A DNA stretch of 43,498 bases from Dethiosulfovibrio salsuginis (GTDB lineage Bacteria; Synergistota; Synergistia; Synergistales; Dethiosulfovibrionaceae), in the NCBI RefSeq assembly GCF_900177735.1, contig NZ_FXBB01000022.1, positions 1 through 43,498 on the forward strand, read 5' to 3'. Made by a program: the position numbers and the translations under genes. This document shows positions 9,153 to 18,259 of this stretch, piece after piece. The first letter of the stretch is position 1. The number at the start of each line of letters is the position of its first letter. The notes below the pieces were generated by a model that was not told the DNA's origin, made no database searches, and was given only the letters and a program-made list of their open reading frames with translations.

Positions 9153-9367
9153 CTGTCCTCACCGTCCTCTTTTGCCCTGACGATGTAGGCGTAGGTCATC
9201 AGGCAGGTGGTTATGGGGACCATCAAGCCGGACCAGAATAGGATGAAAGGCACCCCGAAAATAACCGGACTCACCCGGTTTGCCAGGTTCAACACAGGGG
9301 GCATATACCCCGCCACTATCAGCGCAAAGCACCAAAGCACCTTTCGCTCTCCTCTTGTAAGACCCAC
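9149..9367 (-). CDS. DUF3311-type small membrane protein, symporter partner
   Basis: A 72-residue membrane protein with two hydrophobic segments (KVLWCFALIVAGYMPPVLNL and the GVPFILFWSGLMVPITTCLM stretch). The PPVLNLANRVSP-FGVPF pattern fits DUF3311, a family usually encoded immediately before SSS symporters and thought to be an accessory subunit. The frame opens at a GTG inside the Shine-Dalgarno (9376); the GTG at 9367 lies 8 nt after GGAGG and is the better start. Its stop overlaps the symporter start. Confidence 0.78.
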   Translation of the reverse strand: MGLTRGERKVLWCFALIVAGYMPPVLNLANRVSPVIFGVPFILFWSGLMVPITTCLMTYAYIVRAKEDGEDR

Positions 9368-9465
9368 AAAAAACACCTCCGAAAGTATGGAATAGTATGC
9401 ACTATAGCACGGAGGCCCTTTTTAGGGAACCCCGATTCACAAAGGCTCCCTATAAAAACCTATTT

Positions 9466-10626
9466 TCATAATGTAAGGGATGATTCCGCCCGTTTTCTCG
9501 ATATTCTCCACAATATTAGGGCTGTTGGTGCTATCACAAGCTGAGCCCATGCGATGACTCTCATTGCTCCAGAGGTGCCAAAGTAGGCGGACAGGGCCCC
9601 TATTATAAGCGGCGACAGGGCGAAGCCCAGATCCATGGACAACATGCCTATAGAGGAACCTTTAGGCATGAGCCTGGGAGGGAATACGTCCGGTATGAGG
9701 GCCAGCATCACAGGAAAACCGAAGCCCATTCCCAAGCCGTACCCCATGGCGGCGAGAATCAAGGTGAAAGAGCTGTCAGCCGCCAGGGCTCCGGTGAGGG
9801 CCACCGCCATAACGGTTATGGAGACGCACCCTAACAGATATCTGGGGACGTCCTTTATCAGCTCGCTTCCGAATACCCTCAGGGCGACGCAGGTCACGGC
9901 GTTTACGGTGTAGAAAAGGCTCGCCGACAGGCCCTTTTCCCTCACCGGAAGGGACAGAAACTGTAAGGTCGTCGAGTTCAGCACCGAGAAGGATACCAGC
10001 GTGAGTATCATGGCCCATACGCCGGAGGTGCCAAAGCAGTCGCCCCAGCTTCCCCAATCCTCTTTTTCCTCGCCCTGTCTCAACGACTCAGGGGAGGGTA
10101 GCCCTCTTCCCATAAGGGCGGCTAATACCGTCAGGATAGCGGGTATCACCAGGTAGGAGGTCTCCATGTTTCTGTTTAAAAGCCACTCTCCCAGAGGTAC
10201 CACGGTTATCTGAGGGAGGACGTAAGCTATGCCCATTATGGCGAAAAGAGGCCCTCTTTTCTCCTCCGGAATCACCAGCCCCTGAAAGGTGGATATGGCC
10301 ACCATGGCCACCCCTCCTACCATTCCAAGCCCTGCCCGAAAGGAGATCATCCCCGCCATCCCCGGGGCGATCCATATGGAGGCGGTGGCGGCTAAAGATA
10401 GGATTCCCGCCATAAACAGGGCGCCGCTGAAGCCCCACCTCTCGGTGGCCCATCCTCCCATAGGACGGGATATAATCGCCGCCAGGTTCAGGGCGGACAT
10501 GGACCATCCTATAACCCCTATGGAATAGCCCTGAGCGGAGAGGACCACGGGAAACAGAAACCCCACCGCCAGCATGGCCTGTATAAGATAGGCACCGGTA
10601 AAACATCTCCAGAAAAGTCCGCTCAT
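9466..10626 (-). CDS. Major facilitator superfamily transporter
   Basis: Inner-membrane permease of 386 residues with 12 predicted helices. The segment ISRPMGGWATERWGFSGALF is the MFS loop 2-3 signature and FGSELIKDVPRYLLG resembles its repeat after helix 8. The open frame extends upstream to 10758, but the ATG at 10626 follows GGTGAGAAG and overlaps the stop of the preceding symporter gene (ATGA), so it is chosen. Substrate unknown; the drug-efflux versus nutrient role is unresolved. Co-transcription with an SSS symporter suggests paired movement of related solutes. Confidence 0.88.
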   Translation of the reverse strand: MSGLFWRCFTGAYLIQAMLAVGFLFPVVLSAQGYSIGVIGWSMSALNLAAIISRPMGGWATERWGFSGALFMAGILSLAATASIWIAPGMAGMISFRAGLGMVGGVAMVAISTFQGLVIPEEKRGPLFAIMGIAYVLPQITVVPLGEWLLNRNMETSYLVIPAILTVLAALMGRGLPSPESLRQGEEKEDWGSWGDCFGTSGVWAMILTLVSFSVLNSTTLQFLSLPVREKGLSASLFYTVNAVTCVALRVFGSELIKDVPRYLLGCVSITVMAVALTGALAADSSFTLILAAMGYGLGMGFGFPVMLALIPDVFPPRLMPKGSSIGMLSMDLGFALSPLIIGALSAYFGTSGAMRVIAWAQLVIAPTALILWRISRKRAESSLTL

Positions 10627-11966
10627 CTTCTCACCATCCCCATCGCTGTCACGGCGGCACTTGCCGCTATGCCGGAGGCCATCGGTGGCAACCATATATG
10701 GAGGGATCCCGACGCCGCCATGGCAGCCAGTCCCGTTCCGTTGGCCGCCAGGGCCCACCTAGGTGATAGCCTCTCAGGCCATATCACAGCCACAACAAGA
10801 GGGATAAATGTCCCTGCTCCTCTCAGCCCCATGCTCAGATAGCTCCAGTGGAGTATCTGAGAGCCCTGGACGGCGCAGGCCATGATTCCCGCCGCCGCCA
10901 CCACTAGAGCCACAGCCCACCGGCTCATCGCCAGCTCGCCGTCGCTCTTTCCCTTGGTCAAAGGGATTACGCCGTCTCTCACTAAGTTTGTGGCTATACC
11001 GAAGGATAGTCCCGCCCCTGCCCCTATGAGGGTCACCAGTATAACTCCCCACATAGCTCCCGCCAGAGCGGGGTGAAAGTTGGCGGTTATAAACGACGGT
11101 AGCGCTGACGCCGGGTCAACCGACACTCCCGATGCCCTCATGGCCAGCCCTGTGAGGACCCCCATTATCCCCACGGGAGGAATCAGGATGGCCGAGAGGA
11201 TAGCTCCCCTGGCGGCGGTCCTCTCGTCGGAGGCAGCGAAGATTCCCTGGACGTATATCTGGGTGCAGAAGACCCCTGCTACCATGGACAGTAAGGCGTT
11301 GCCGTCGGCTCTGAGCCCTCCTCCGAAAAGATCGAACCACGGCCTGACCGGCAGGGCCCTTAGCAGCTCCGCCGGGGACGCTATGGACCAGGCGGCCAGG
11401 GCACAGAGGGCCATTGTCCCGTAAAGGGCCACCATCTTTGCCTTTCCTATAGAGCTGTAGCTCTTAAGCCCTCCTGAATAGGTGAACGCCAGTATGAGAG
11501 AGCCCAGTATCACCGCCGAGAGTTCCGGCGAGATCGGCAGTATGGTCCGAAACAGCGCCGCTCCCGCGAGAAACTGGGCCACTACCGATAGAAAGGTCCC
11601 CACCGAGGCGGAGACCATGGACAGACCGCTCATCTTTCCTCCGTAGTTTCGGGAGAGAAACTCGGGAACCGTAACGAACCCCGATCGTCTGAGAGGCCCT
11701 GCAAACCACAGCCCCAGTATGAGACAGCCTAGAGCGGACCCTAATGTGAACCACCAGGCCGAAAGGCCGGACACGTAGGCCATCTGAACCGTTCCTACCG
11801 TCGAGGCCCCTCCTACGATAGCTCCCATGATAATCCCGCTTACCCCAGCGGCACCGACGGACCGACCGGCGACCGAGTAGTCCGACGACGATTCCACCGA
11901 CCTGGCGGATCTAAGCCCTAAAAGCACGAAAAGGACCACTGTGGCCCCTAAGCCGACAAGAAACAA
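10623..11966 (-). CDS. Sodium:solute symporter family permease (second)
   Basis: Inner-membrane SSS-type permease of 447 residues, TTG start at 11966 closely following AGGGGGAAGG. Signature regions are SSDYSVAGRSVGAAGVSGIIMG and the VSGLSAWWFTLGSALG segment, then a YSGGLKSYSSIGKAKMV loop. It is short for the family and divergent from the first symporter in the window. First gene of a two-gene unit with the MFS transporter. It is divergent from the RND efflux operon and shares its 118-bp promoter region, including the palindromes at 12017-12052. Confidence 0.87.
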   Translation of the reverse strand: MFLVGLGATVVLFVLLGLRSARSVESSSDYSVAGRSVGAAGVSGIIMGAIVGGASTVGTVQMAYVSGLSAWWFTLGSALGCLILGLWFAGPLRRSGFVTVPEFLSRNYGGKMSGLSMVSASVGTFLSVVAQFLAGAALFRTILPISPELSAVILGSLILAFTYSGGLKSYSSIGKAKMVALYGTMALCALAAWSIASPAELLRALPVRPWFDLFGGGLRADGNALLSMVAGVFCTQIYVQGIFAASDERTAARGAILSAILIPPVGIMGVLTGLAMRASGVSVDPASALPSFITANFHPALAGAMWGVILVTLIGAGAGLSFGIATNLVRDGVIPLTKGKSDGELAMSRWAVALVVAAAGIMACAVQGSQILHWSYLSMGLRGAGTFIPLVVAVIWPERLSPRWALAANGTGLAAMAASGSLHIWLPPMASGIAASAAVTAMGMVRR

Positions 11967-12012
11967 AACCCTTCCCCCTCTAACTCTGAATCCATAGATT
12001 GTAGCACTCCCG

Positions 12013-12052
12013 TTGACATAGGCCTATGATCTTTCTATAATCCATTTATAGA
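12013..12052 (+). promoter_or_regulatory. Consensus sigma-70 promoter with two palindromes for the RND operon
   Basis: TTGACA at 12013-12018 and TATAAT at 12036-12041 are separated by exactly 17 bp. The spacer start contains the perfect 12-bp palindrome CATAGGCCTATG (12017-12028). A second inverted repeat, CTATAA-TCCAT-TTATAG (12035-12051), covers the -10 box and start site. These are good candidates for operators of the TetR regulator encoded at the end of the operon. On the other strand the same interval precedes the symporter gene. Confidence 0.75.
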
Positions 12053-12084
12053 TACCCTATGACTCTAAAAATGGCGGTGGAGCG

Positions 12085-13356
12085 ATGAACTTGAAAAGAA
12101 ACTTAAAATGGTTTTTTCCCGGTGCTTTAGCGGTTATGCTGATAGGGGTGCTTTTTGGTCCGAGGTTCTTCTCCCCTAAAGACGGGGCAAGGGAACCTAT
12201 CGTCGTCCGTCCAGTGAAATCCATGGTCCTCAGTCCTATCGACGGGGCCTGGATAAGGACTATGCCCGGAAGGGTCCAGGCATCTCGGAGGGTGGACCTG
12301 GCCTTTAGGGTGTCAGGACCTCTGGTGGAGCTGTCAGCTAAAGAGGGTGAGCATGTCAAGGCCGGAGATGTTCTAGCCAGAATAGATCCAAGGGACTTTC
12401 AGTTGGCCCTGGACGGTGTAAGAGGTTCTCTATCACAGGCCAGAGCCACCTTAGAGGCCATGAGGCGAGGGGCTAGAGCGGAGGATATCCGGTCTCTGGA
12501 GGCCCAGGTGGCCTCAGCGAGGGCAAGGGCGGAGGAGGCGGAGGCCCAGTTCAGCCGGTTTAAGAGGCTTTACGAGGCGAAAGCCATATCCCAGTCCGAG
12601 TTCGACCGGTACAGGACCGCCAAGGACGTGGCGGCCTCGTCGCTTATGGCGGCCCAGCAGGAGCTTCAGAAGGCCAGAAAAGGGGCCAGAGAGGAGGACA
12701 TCCGGGCCATGGAATCTCAGATAAGGTCCCTTCAGGCCCAGGAGTCCGCCGCTGCCGCTGCTCTGGCGGACACCGAGCTAAGGGCACCTTTCGACGGAAC
12801 GGTGGCTCGACGAATGGCGGATAACTTTCAGTTCGTCACAGCCCGACAGCCTATACTGAGCCTTCAGGATACCTCTTCGGTGGAGGTAGTGGTGGACGTC
12901 CCCGAGTCGGCGATAAACCTTAACCCCGACGACCTTGATGTATGGGCTTCGTTCTCGTCAATTTCGGGAAAGTTTCCCCTTAAGCTGGTGGAGTTCTCCT
13001 CCGCCCCGGACCCTGAGACCCAGACATATAGGGCCACCTTAGCTATGGAGGTTCCCGATGGGATCAGGCTATTTCCGGGAATGGCGGCGGAGGTCTCGGG
13101 AAAGATAAAGTACGGTGGGACGGGCAAGGTCTACCGGATCCCCATAGAGGCCCTTCTCTCCGACGATAGAGGATCGGGGGTCTGGGTCGTCGGAGAGGAT
13201 CTCAGGGTCCAGTGGACCTCCGTGGAGGTAACCCACCTAGGTGACGGCCACGTCGACGTGAAAGGGCATATAGAGGCGGGAGATAGGGTGGTCACCGCAG
13301 GGGTCCACGTCATCAGGGAGGGGCAGTCCGTAAGGCTTTTGGAGGGCAAGAGATGA
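12085..13356 (+). CDS. RND efflux membrane-fusion (periplasmic adaptor) protein
   Basis: Adaptor of 423 residues linking an inner-membrane RND pump to an outer-membrane channel. An N-terminal hydrophobic anchor (~8-26) is followed by a barrel-sandwich half (VDLAFRVSGPLVELSAKEGEHVKAGDVLARID), a long coiled-coil hairpin (~110-220, with two repeats of GAR-AEDIR/GAREEDIR), the second half (AALADTELRAPFDGTVARR) and beta-barrel/membrane-proximal domains. Length is usual. The stop overlaps the pump start by ATGA. No TolC-like outer-membrane gene is in the operon, so the channel must be encoded elsewhere. Confidence 0.93.
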   Translation: MNLKRNLKWFFPGALAVMLIGVLFGPRFFSPKDGAREPIVVRPVKSMVLSPIDGAWIRTMPGRVQASRRVDLAFRVSGPLVELSAKEGEHVKAGDVLARIDPRDFQLALDGVRGSLSQARATLEAMRRGARAEDIRSLEAQVASARARAEEAEAQFSRFKRLYEAKAISQSEFDRYRTAKDVAASSLMAAQQELQKARKGAREEDIRAMESQIRSLQAQESAAAAALADTELRAPFDGTVARRMADNFQFVTARQPILSLQDTSSVEVVVDVPESAINLNPDDLDVWASFSSISGKFPLKLVEFSSAPDPETQTYRATLAMEVPDGIRLFPGMAAEVSGKIKYGGTGKVYRIPIEALLSDDRGSGVWVVGEDLRVQWTSVEVTHLGDGHVDVKGHIEAGDRVVTAGVHVIREGQSVRLLEGKR

Positions 13357-16300
13357 ACATCGGCAGGTGGGCCATGGAGAGAAAATCCTTCACCCTCTTC
13401 GTGGCGGTGCTTATCGCCATCGGTGGAGTCTGGGCTTACTCGGGTTTAGGCCGTCTTGAGGACCCTGACTTCACCGTAAAGACTGCCCTGGTAGTGACCT
13501 CTTACCCTGGAGCCTCTCCTACGGAGGTGGAGGAGGAGGTCACGGACCAGATAGAGCAGGCGGTTCAGAGGCTTCCTCAGCTGAAGCGGGTTCGGTCTCA
13601 GTCCCGAAGGGGCCTGTCGGTGGTCTACGTGGATATAAAGGACCGCTACACCAACGGAAAACTTCCTCAGGTCTGGGACGAGCTTCGGAGAAAGATAACT
13701 GAGGCCCAAGGGCATCTCCCCCCCGGTGCTGGCCCCTCCATGGTCAACGACGACTTCGGTGACGTATTCGGAGTGGTCTTCGCCATAACAGGGGACGGCT
13801 ACTCTATGGCGGAGCTGAAGACCTACGGGGACAGGATAAAAAAGGCCCTCCTTCTCGTTCCCGACGTCGCCCAGGTCTCCCTTTGGGGGGATAGGACCGA
13901 GGCGGTGTTCGTGGAGATGTCTCGGTCCAGAATGACCGAGCTCGGCGTATCGCCAGAGCAGATAGCCGCCACCCTCCAGGGCCAGAACCTGGTGGCCGAC
14001 TCGGGGTCGGTGTCGGCGGGATCCCTGAGGATCCCTATAGATCCCACGGGAAACCTCAGGTCGGTGGAGGATATCGGGGAGCTCCTGATAAGAGGGGGCG
14101 TCGGAGGGCGGCTGTTGGCCCTCAAGGACGTCGCCCGCATATACAGGGGCTACATAGATCCTCCTAGAAAGGTGATGTCCATAAACGGACGGTCCGCTAT
14201 CGCCATAGGAGTGTCCACCGTTCCAGGGGGAAACGTGGTCCGAATGGGAGACATGGTCAAAGAGGAGCTTAAAAGGATCGAGCAGGATCTGCCAGTAGGG
14301 GTTGACATAGAGACGGTCACTTACCAGAGCGACCTGGTTCGGGACGCAGTCCAGGGTTTTGTCGTCAACCTGGTCGAGGCGGTGGCCATAGTGATCGTCC
14401 TGCTGGTGGTCTTCATGGGAACGGTAAGCGGCCTCCTTATGGGAGCCATTCTGCTTCTCACCATAGCGGCCACCTTCGTGGCGATGAGGATAATAGGCAT
14501 AGAGCTCCACAGCGTGTCCTTAGGGGCCCTAATAATCTCTTTGGGAATGCTGGTTGACAACGCTATCGTCGTCACAGAGGGGATACTGGTCGGCATATCC
14601 GCCGGAAAGGACGGTAAAGCCACGGCCTCCCGGATAGTGGAGGAGACCAAGTGGCCTCTCTTGGGAGCCACCGTCGTCGCCATACTGGCCTTCGCCGCCA
14701 TCGGCCTCTCTCAGGACGTAACAGGGGAGTTCTGTCGAAGCCTATTCCAGGTTGTGGCGGTGTCTTTGCTTATATCCTGGATACTGGCCATAACCGTGAC
14801 GCCTTTGCTGGCGGTCATGTTTCTTAAACCCGACGGTAATGGCGGCGAAAAGGGCGGTTCCTTCTACTCCCTTTACAGCGGCTTCCTCATAAAGTGCGTC
14901 GATCGACGAAAGCTAACCTTGGGGTCTATGGTGTTGCTTTTGGCCCTGGCTCTATGGGGCTTTCGCTTCGTGGGCCAGAGCTTCTTCCCTGACACAGTCA
15001 GAGATCAGTTCATGATCCAATACTGGCTTCCTGAGGGGACCGACGTCGACAGGACCGCCCAGGACCTTAAGGAGATATCGGAGCACCTCCTAAAAGAAGA
15101 GACCTCCGTCGCTTCCGTGGCGGCCTTCGCAGGGGAGGGGCCCCTTCGGTTCTATCTGGCCTTCGAGCCGGAGCTTCCCAACAGTTCCTACGGATTTCTC
15201 CTGGTGACCGTTAAAGACTACGATGCCATAGGGGGAATAATGGCAAGGCAGTCCCTCTGGACCGCCGAGAGATTTCCCGACTCGGAGGCCCGGTTTGAGC
15301 GGTTCAAAAAGGGGCCTGGGGTTGGAGCCAAAGTCAAACTTAGGATCACCGGAGACGACCCATCGGTGCTCAGAAAGCTCTCCAGACAGGTGAGGGCCAT
15401 CATGGCCCAGGATCCCGCGGGGATCGACATCAGGGACGACTGGAGACAGAAGGTCAAGGTCCTGGTCCCCGAGGTGAACGAGGCCAGGGCAAGACGTTCT
15501 GGCCTGACCAGGGCGGAGATAGCGGGAGCGTTGAAAGGAAACTTCGACGGCAGACCTGTAGGGGTATATCGGGAGGGGGATAACCTGCTTCCTATAATGG
15601 TAAGGGCCCCTGAGGCGGAGAGGCAGGACCTGGACTCGGTGGAGGACGTCCAGATATGGAGCCGAGGTCTGAGGCGTTTCGTCCCGGCGGGGCAGGTGTT
15701 TTCAGGACTCAGGCTACAGTGGGAGGATCCGATCATATGGCGCAGGAATCGCTCAAGGGTCATAACACCTCAGTGCGATCCTCTGACCGGGACCGCCGAG
15801 GAGCTTCGCCGGAGGATCCTTCCTTTGGTAGATTCCCTTGAGGTGCCCCACGGCTATGAACTTGTATGGGGAGGGGAGTTCGAGGACTCAAAGACCTCTC
15901 AGGATGCCCTGTTAAAGCCCTTCTTGCTCAGCTTCGTCCTCATGATAGTGGTGGTTATGGGGCTCTTCAACGGCTTCAGGCAGCCAGCGGTGGTCTTTCT
16001 GTGTCTGCCATTAGCCGCCATAGGGGTGACCCTCGGGCTTTTGGTGACGGGCCAGAGCTTCGGTTTCATGGCCCTGCTGGGATACCTCAGCCTTGCGGGA
16101 ATGCTCATCAAAAACGCCATCGTCCTGCTCGATCAGATAGAGCTTGAGCTGGCCCAGGGCAAGGCCCGATTCTCCGCGGTTATGGAGGCCTCCACCGGCA
16201 GGATTCGTCCGGTCATGATGGCGGCCATGACCACCGTCCTCGGCATGGCACCACTGGCTCTGGACGACTTCTTCGCCGCTATGGCTGTGACCATAATGTT

Positions 16301-16400
16301 CGGGCTTACCTTCGCCACGGTGCTGACCCTCATAGTGGTTCCGGTGCTCTACTGTGCCCTTTATGGAATATCCTCCGACGAGGTATCCCATGGCTCGTAG
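13353..16400 (+). CDS. RND family efflux transporter (AcrB/HAE type)
   Basis: Inner-membrane proton-driven pump of 1015 residues, near full family length. It opens with NIGRWAMERKSFTLF, has GRLEDPDFTVKTALV and SYPGASPTEVEEEVT in the porter domain, and TM4 contains GMLVDNAIVVTEGI with the Asp used in proton relay. The second half repeats the pattern (SLAGMLIKNAIVLLDQI). Residue pattern is closer to the drug-efflux than the heavy-metal branch. It is translationally coupled to the adaptor gene and overlaps the TetR gene by 11 bp. Confidence 0.94.
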   Translation: MNIGRWAMERKSFTLFVAVLIAIGGVWAYSGLGRLEDPDFTVKTALVVTSYPGASPTEVEEEVTDQIEQAVQRLPQLKRVRSQSRRGLSVVYVDIKDRYTNGKLPQVWDELRRKITEAQGHLPPGAGPSMVNDDFGDVFGVVFAITGDGYSMAELKTYGDRIKKALLLVPDVAQVSLWGDRTEAVFVEMSRSRMTELGVSPEQIAATLQGQNLVADSGSVSAGSLRIPIDPTGNLRSVEDIGELLIRGGVGGRLLALKDVARIYRGYIDPPRKVMSINGRSAIAIGVSTVPGGNVVRMGDMVKEELKRIEQDLPVGVDIETVTYQSDLVRDAVQGFVVNLVEAVAIVIVLLVVFMGTVSGLLMGAILLLTIAATFVAMRIIGIELHSVSLGALIISLGMLVDNAIVVTEGILVGISAGKDGKATASRIVEETKWPLLGATVVAILAFAAIGLSQDVTGEFCRSLFQVVAVSLLISWILAITVTPLLAVMFLKPDGNGGEKGGSFYSLYSGFLIKCVDRRKLTLGSMVLLLALALWGFRFVGQSFFPDTVRDQFMIQYWLPEGTDVDRTAQDLKEISEHLLKEETSVASVAAFAGEGPLRFYLAFEPELPNSSYGFLLVTVKDYDAIGGIMARQSLWTAERFPDSEARFERFKKGPGVGAKVKLRITGDDPSVLRKLSRQVRAIMAQDPAGIDIRDDWRQKVKVLVPEVNEARARRSGLTRAEIAGALKGNFDGRPVGVYREGDNLLPIMVRAPEAERQDLDSVEDVQIWSRGLRRFVPAGQVFSGLRLQWEDPIIWRRNRSRVITPQCDPLTGTAEELRRRILPLVDSLEVPHGYELVWGGEFEDSKTSQDALLKPFLLSFVLMIVVVMGLFNGFRQPAVVFLCLPLAAIGVTLGLLVTGQSFGFMALLGYLSLAGMLIKNAIVLLDQIELELAQGKARFSAVMEASTGRIRPVMMAAMTTVLGMAPLALDDFFAAMAVTIMFGLTFATVLTLIVVPVLYCALYGISSDEVSHGS

Positions 16401-16998
16401 AACCCGGGAGGAAGCCGCCAAGACCAGGGAAAAGCTCCTCTCCGTGGCTACTGACCTTTTCTCGAAAAAAGGGGTGGACGGAGTCACCTTGGTGGAGATA
16501 GGCAAGGAGGCGGGGTTCACAAAAGGGGCGCTGTACCGCCATTTCGGCGGAAAGCCGGGGCTCTTAAAGGAGCTCATGGACTACGGGGCGGAGAAGGTGG
16601 ATCAACTGGAGGAATCCTGCCTGAAGGGACCAGAAGAGCCTCTGGACAGGCTCCGAGCCATGGTCATGGAGGAGATGGAGGTATTCGAGGGCCGTCAGGA
16701 GCTGCAACGGATACTGGCCATATTTCTGGACCGCAGAAGCTTAGCGGAGGACGAGGGGATACTGTCGTCCATAGAGTCCCTGAGGGACAGGACCATCGGA
16801 AGGATAAAGTCGGTGATGGAGGAGGCCAAAGAAAAGGGACACATCTCCAAGGAGATCGACCTGACCGTTGCGGCGGAGAGCCTTAGACTGCTGATCTTCG
16901 GCCTTATGGAGAGAAAGCTGTACTCCTCCTCCCCCTATGATCTGTCCTCTCAGGCCAAGCCTATGCTGGAGCTTTTTTTTAGAGCTCTAAGGCCATAG
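16390..16998 (+). CDS. TetR family transcriptional regulator of the efflux operon
   Basis: DNA-binding regulator of 202 residues. The N-terminal helix-turn-helix is typical (KLLSVATDLFSKKGVDGVTL, IGKEAGFTKGALYRHFGGKPGLL), and residues ~65-200 form a helical ligand-binding domain. The ATG at 16390 has GAGG 7 nt upstream; the longer frame from 16354 lies inside the pump gene. As the last gene of the operon it probably represses its own operon by binding the palindromes near 12017-12052, released by a pump substrate. That binding is inferred from position. Confidence 0.92.
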   Translation: MARRTREEAAKTREKLLSVATDLFSKKGVDGVTLVEIGKEAGFTKGALYRHFGGKPGLLKELMDYGAEKVDQLEESCLKGPEEPLDRLRAMVMEEMEVFEGRQELQRILAIFLDRRSLAEDEGILSSIESLRDRTIGRIKSVMEEAKEKGHISKEIDLTVAAESLRLLIFGLMERKLYSSSPYDLSSQAKPMLELFFRALRP

Positions 16999-17004
16999 CA
17001 CGAA

Positions 17005-17040
17005 AAAGGCCCAGGGTTGGGGGACCCTGGGCCTTTCTCT
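17005..17040 (+). terminator. Rho-independent terminator after tetR
   Basis: GGCCCAGGGT pairs perfectly with ACCCTGGGCC around a short G-rich loop, followed by TTTCTCT and preceded by an A-tract. It lies 7 bp after the tetR stop and ends the efflux operon. Confidence 0.9.
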
Positions 17041-17193
17041 ATAAGGAGTTGTTGAAGAAGTGTGTGTGGTGTCTTTAAGGAGGTTATTCGCCTCTCGCTC
17101 TGTGGCCTAAATTATAGGGTAGAGACCTTCGCCGATCATCGGGAGAAACCCCCTACTTGGAGTAGGTAAATATACCTAGAGCACCTCAACACC

Positions 17194-17222
17194 TTATCGT
17201 CAAGGCCATGATACCATATAAT
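17194..17222 (+). promoter_or_regulatory. Possible promoter of the lplA unit
   Basis: TATAAT at 17217-17222 is a perfect -10 box with a poor -35 (TTATCG, 3/6) 17 bp upstream, about 35 bp before the lplA start. The preceding 150 bp hold a few short inverted repeats, such as CTAC/GTAG at 17153, but no RNA family I recognise. Confidence 0.4.
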
Positions 17223-17257
17223 CCTGTACAGGCCATAAAAAACACGGAGGTGTTCTC

Positions 17258-18259
17258 TTGAACATGAACTGCATAATACATCGGGGCAACGACCCCTTTT
17301 TCAACTTAGCTATGGAAGAAGTCCTCTTCGATCGGTCCTCCCGAACCGGTGAGGGCTACATACTCTTATGGAGAAACGCCCCCACGGTGGTGGTGGGCCG
17401 GTTCCAAAACGCCGCAGGGGAGATAAACGAGCCCTTCCTGCGTGAAAAGGGCGTCTCGGTGGTCAGACGGACCACCGGAGGCGGGGCGGTCTACCACGAC
17501 CTGGGCAACCTCAACTACACCTTTATCCTCCCGGTGGGCGACCGTGATTCCAAGGGACTGGACTTCGCCCTCTACACCAGGCCTCTCCTGGACTACCTGG
17601 AGGAACTGGGGGTAAAGGCGGAGCTAACCGGTAGAAACGACCTAACCATAGAGGGCAAGAAATTCTCCGGCAACGCGCAACACATCAGCAAAGACACCAT
17701 GCTCCACCACGGAACCATACTGTTCGACACCTGTCTTGAGGACGTGGCGGCCTCCCTGTCGGTGGACCCTGAGAAGTTCAAGTCCAAGGGAGTGGCGTCG
17801 GTCAGGAGCCGGGTCACCAACGTGTCCCCCCATCTTCCGAGTCCTATGACAATGGACAGCTTTATAGAGGGCCTGATGGCCCACTTCGCCGCTCCCTTCG
17901 GCCAGACACCAAGGGCCTTAAACGACGATGAGGAAAGGGCCATCTCCGCCATGAGGGAGTCCAAATACGCCACCTGGGACTGGGTGTGGGGAAGTTCCCC
18001 GCCCTTCTCCCTGACCTCGGAGCGTCGCTTTGAGAAGGGCAAGGTCCAGGTCTACCTTGACGTAAACGATGGCATCATCTCCGACGCCGCCATAAGGGGA
18101 GACTTCTTCAGCGTCCAAGATCCCTCGGGCCTTGAGGAGGCCCTGAGATCGGTCAAGTTCGACCGAGAATCGGTTGCCTCCGCCCTTCAGGGCCTGGACG
18201 TGGAGCGTCACCTTATGGGGATCTCCAGGGAGGACCTTATAGATCTGGTGATGAGCTGA
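17258..18259 (+). CDS. lplA: Lipoate--protein ligase A
   Basis: Cytoplasmic enzyme of 333 residues that activates lipoate with ATP and attaches it to lysines of lipoyl domains. It has the signature RRTTGGGAVYHDLGNLNYTF (70-89), the catalytic lysine region GRNDLTIEGKKFSGNAQ (125-141), and the C-terminal accessory domain usual in ligases of this length. Start TTG 17258 lies 7 nt after GGAGG; ATG 17264 is an alternative. Its likely targets here include the lipoyl E2 encoded at 24772. The stop overlaps the next start (TGATG), so it heads an operon. Confidence 0.95.
   Translation: MNMNCIIHRGNDPFFNLAMEEVLFDRSSRTGEGYILLWRNAPTVVVGRFQNAAGEINEPFLREKGVSVVRRTTGGGAVYHDLGNLNYTFILPVGDRDSKGLDFALYTRPLLDYLEELGVKAELTGRNDLTIEGKKFSGNAQHISKDTMLHHGTILFDTCLEDVAASLSVDPEKFKSKGVASVRSRVTNVSPHLPSPMTMDSFIEGLMAHFAAPFGQTPRALNDDEERAISAMRESKYATWDWVWGSSPPFSLTSERRFEKGKVQVYLDVNDGIISDAAIRGDFFSVQDPSGLEEALRSVKFDRESVASALQGLDVERHLMGISREDLIDLVMS

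Noticed and set aside
17041-17257. Riboswitch or small RNA before lplA
   Set aside because: Short inverted repeats are visible, but none of the consensus elements of known riboswitches, 6S RNA or other families that I can recall.
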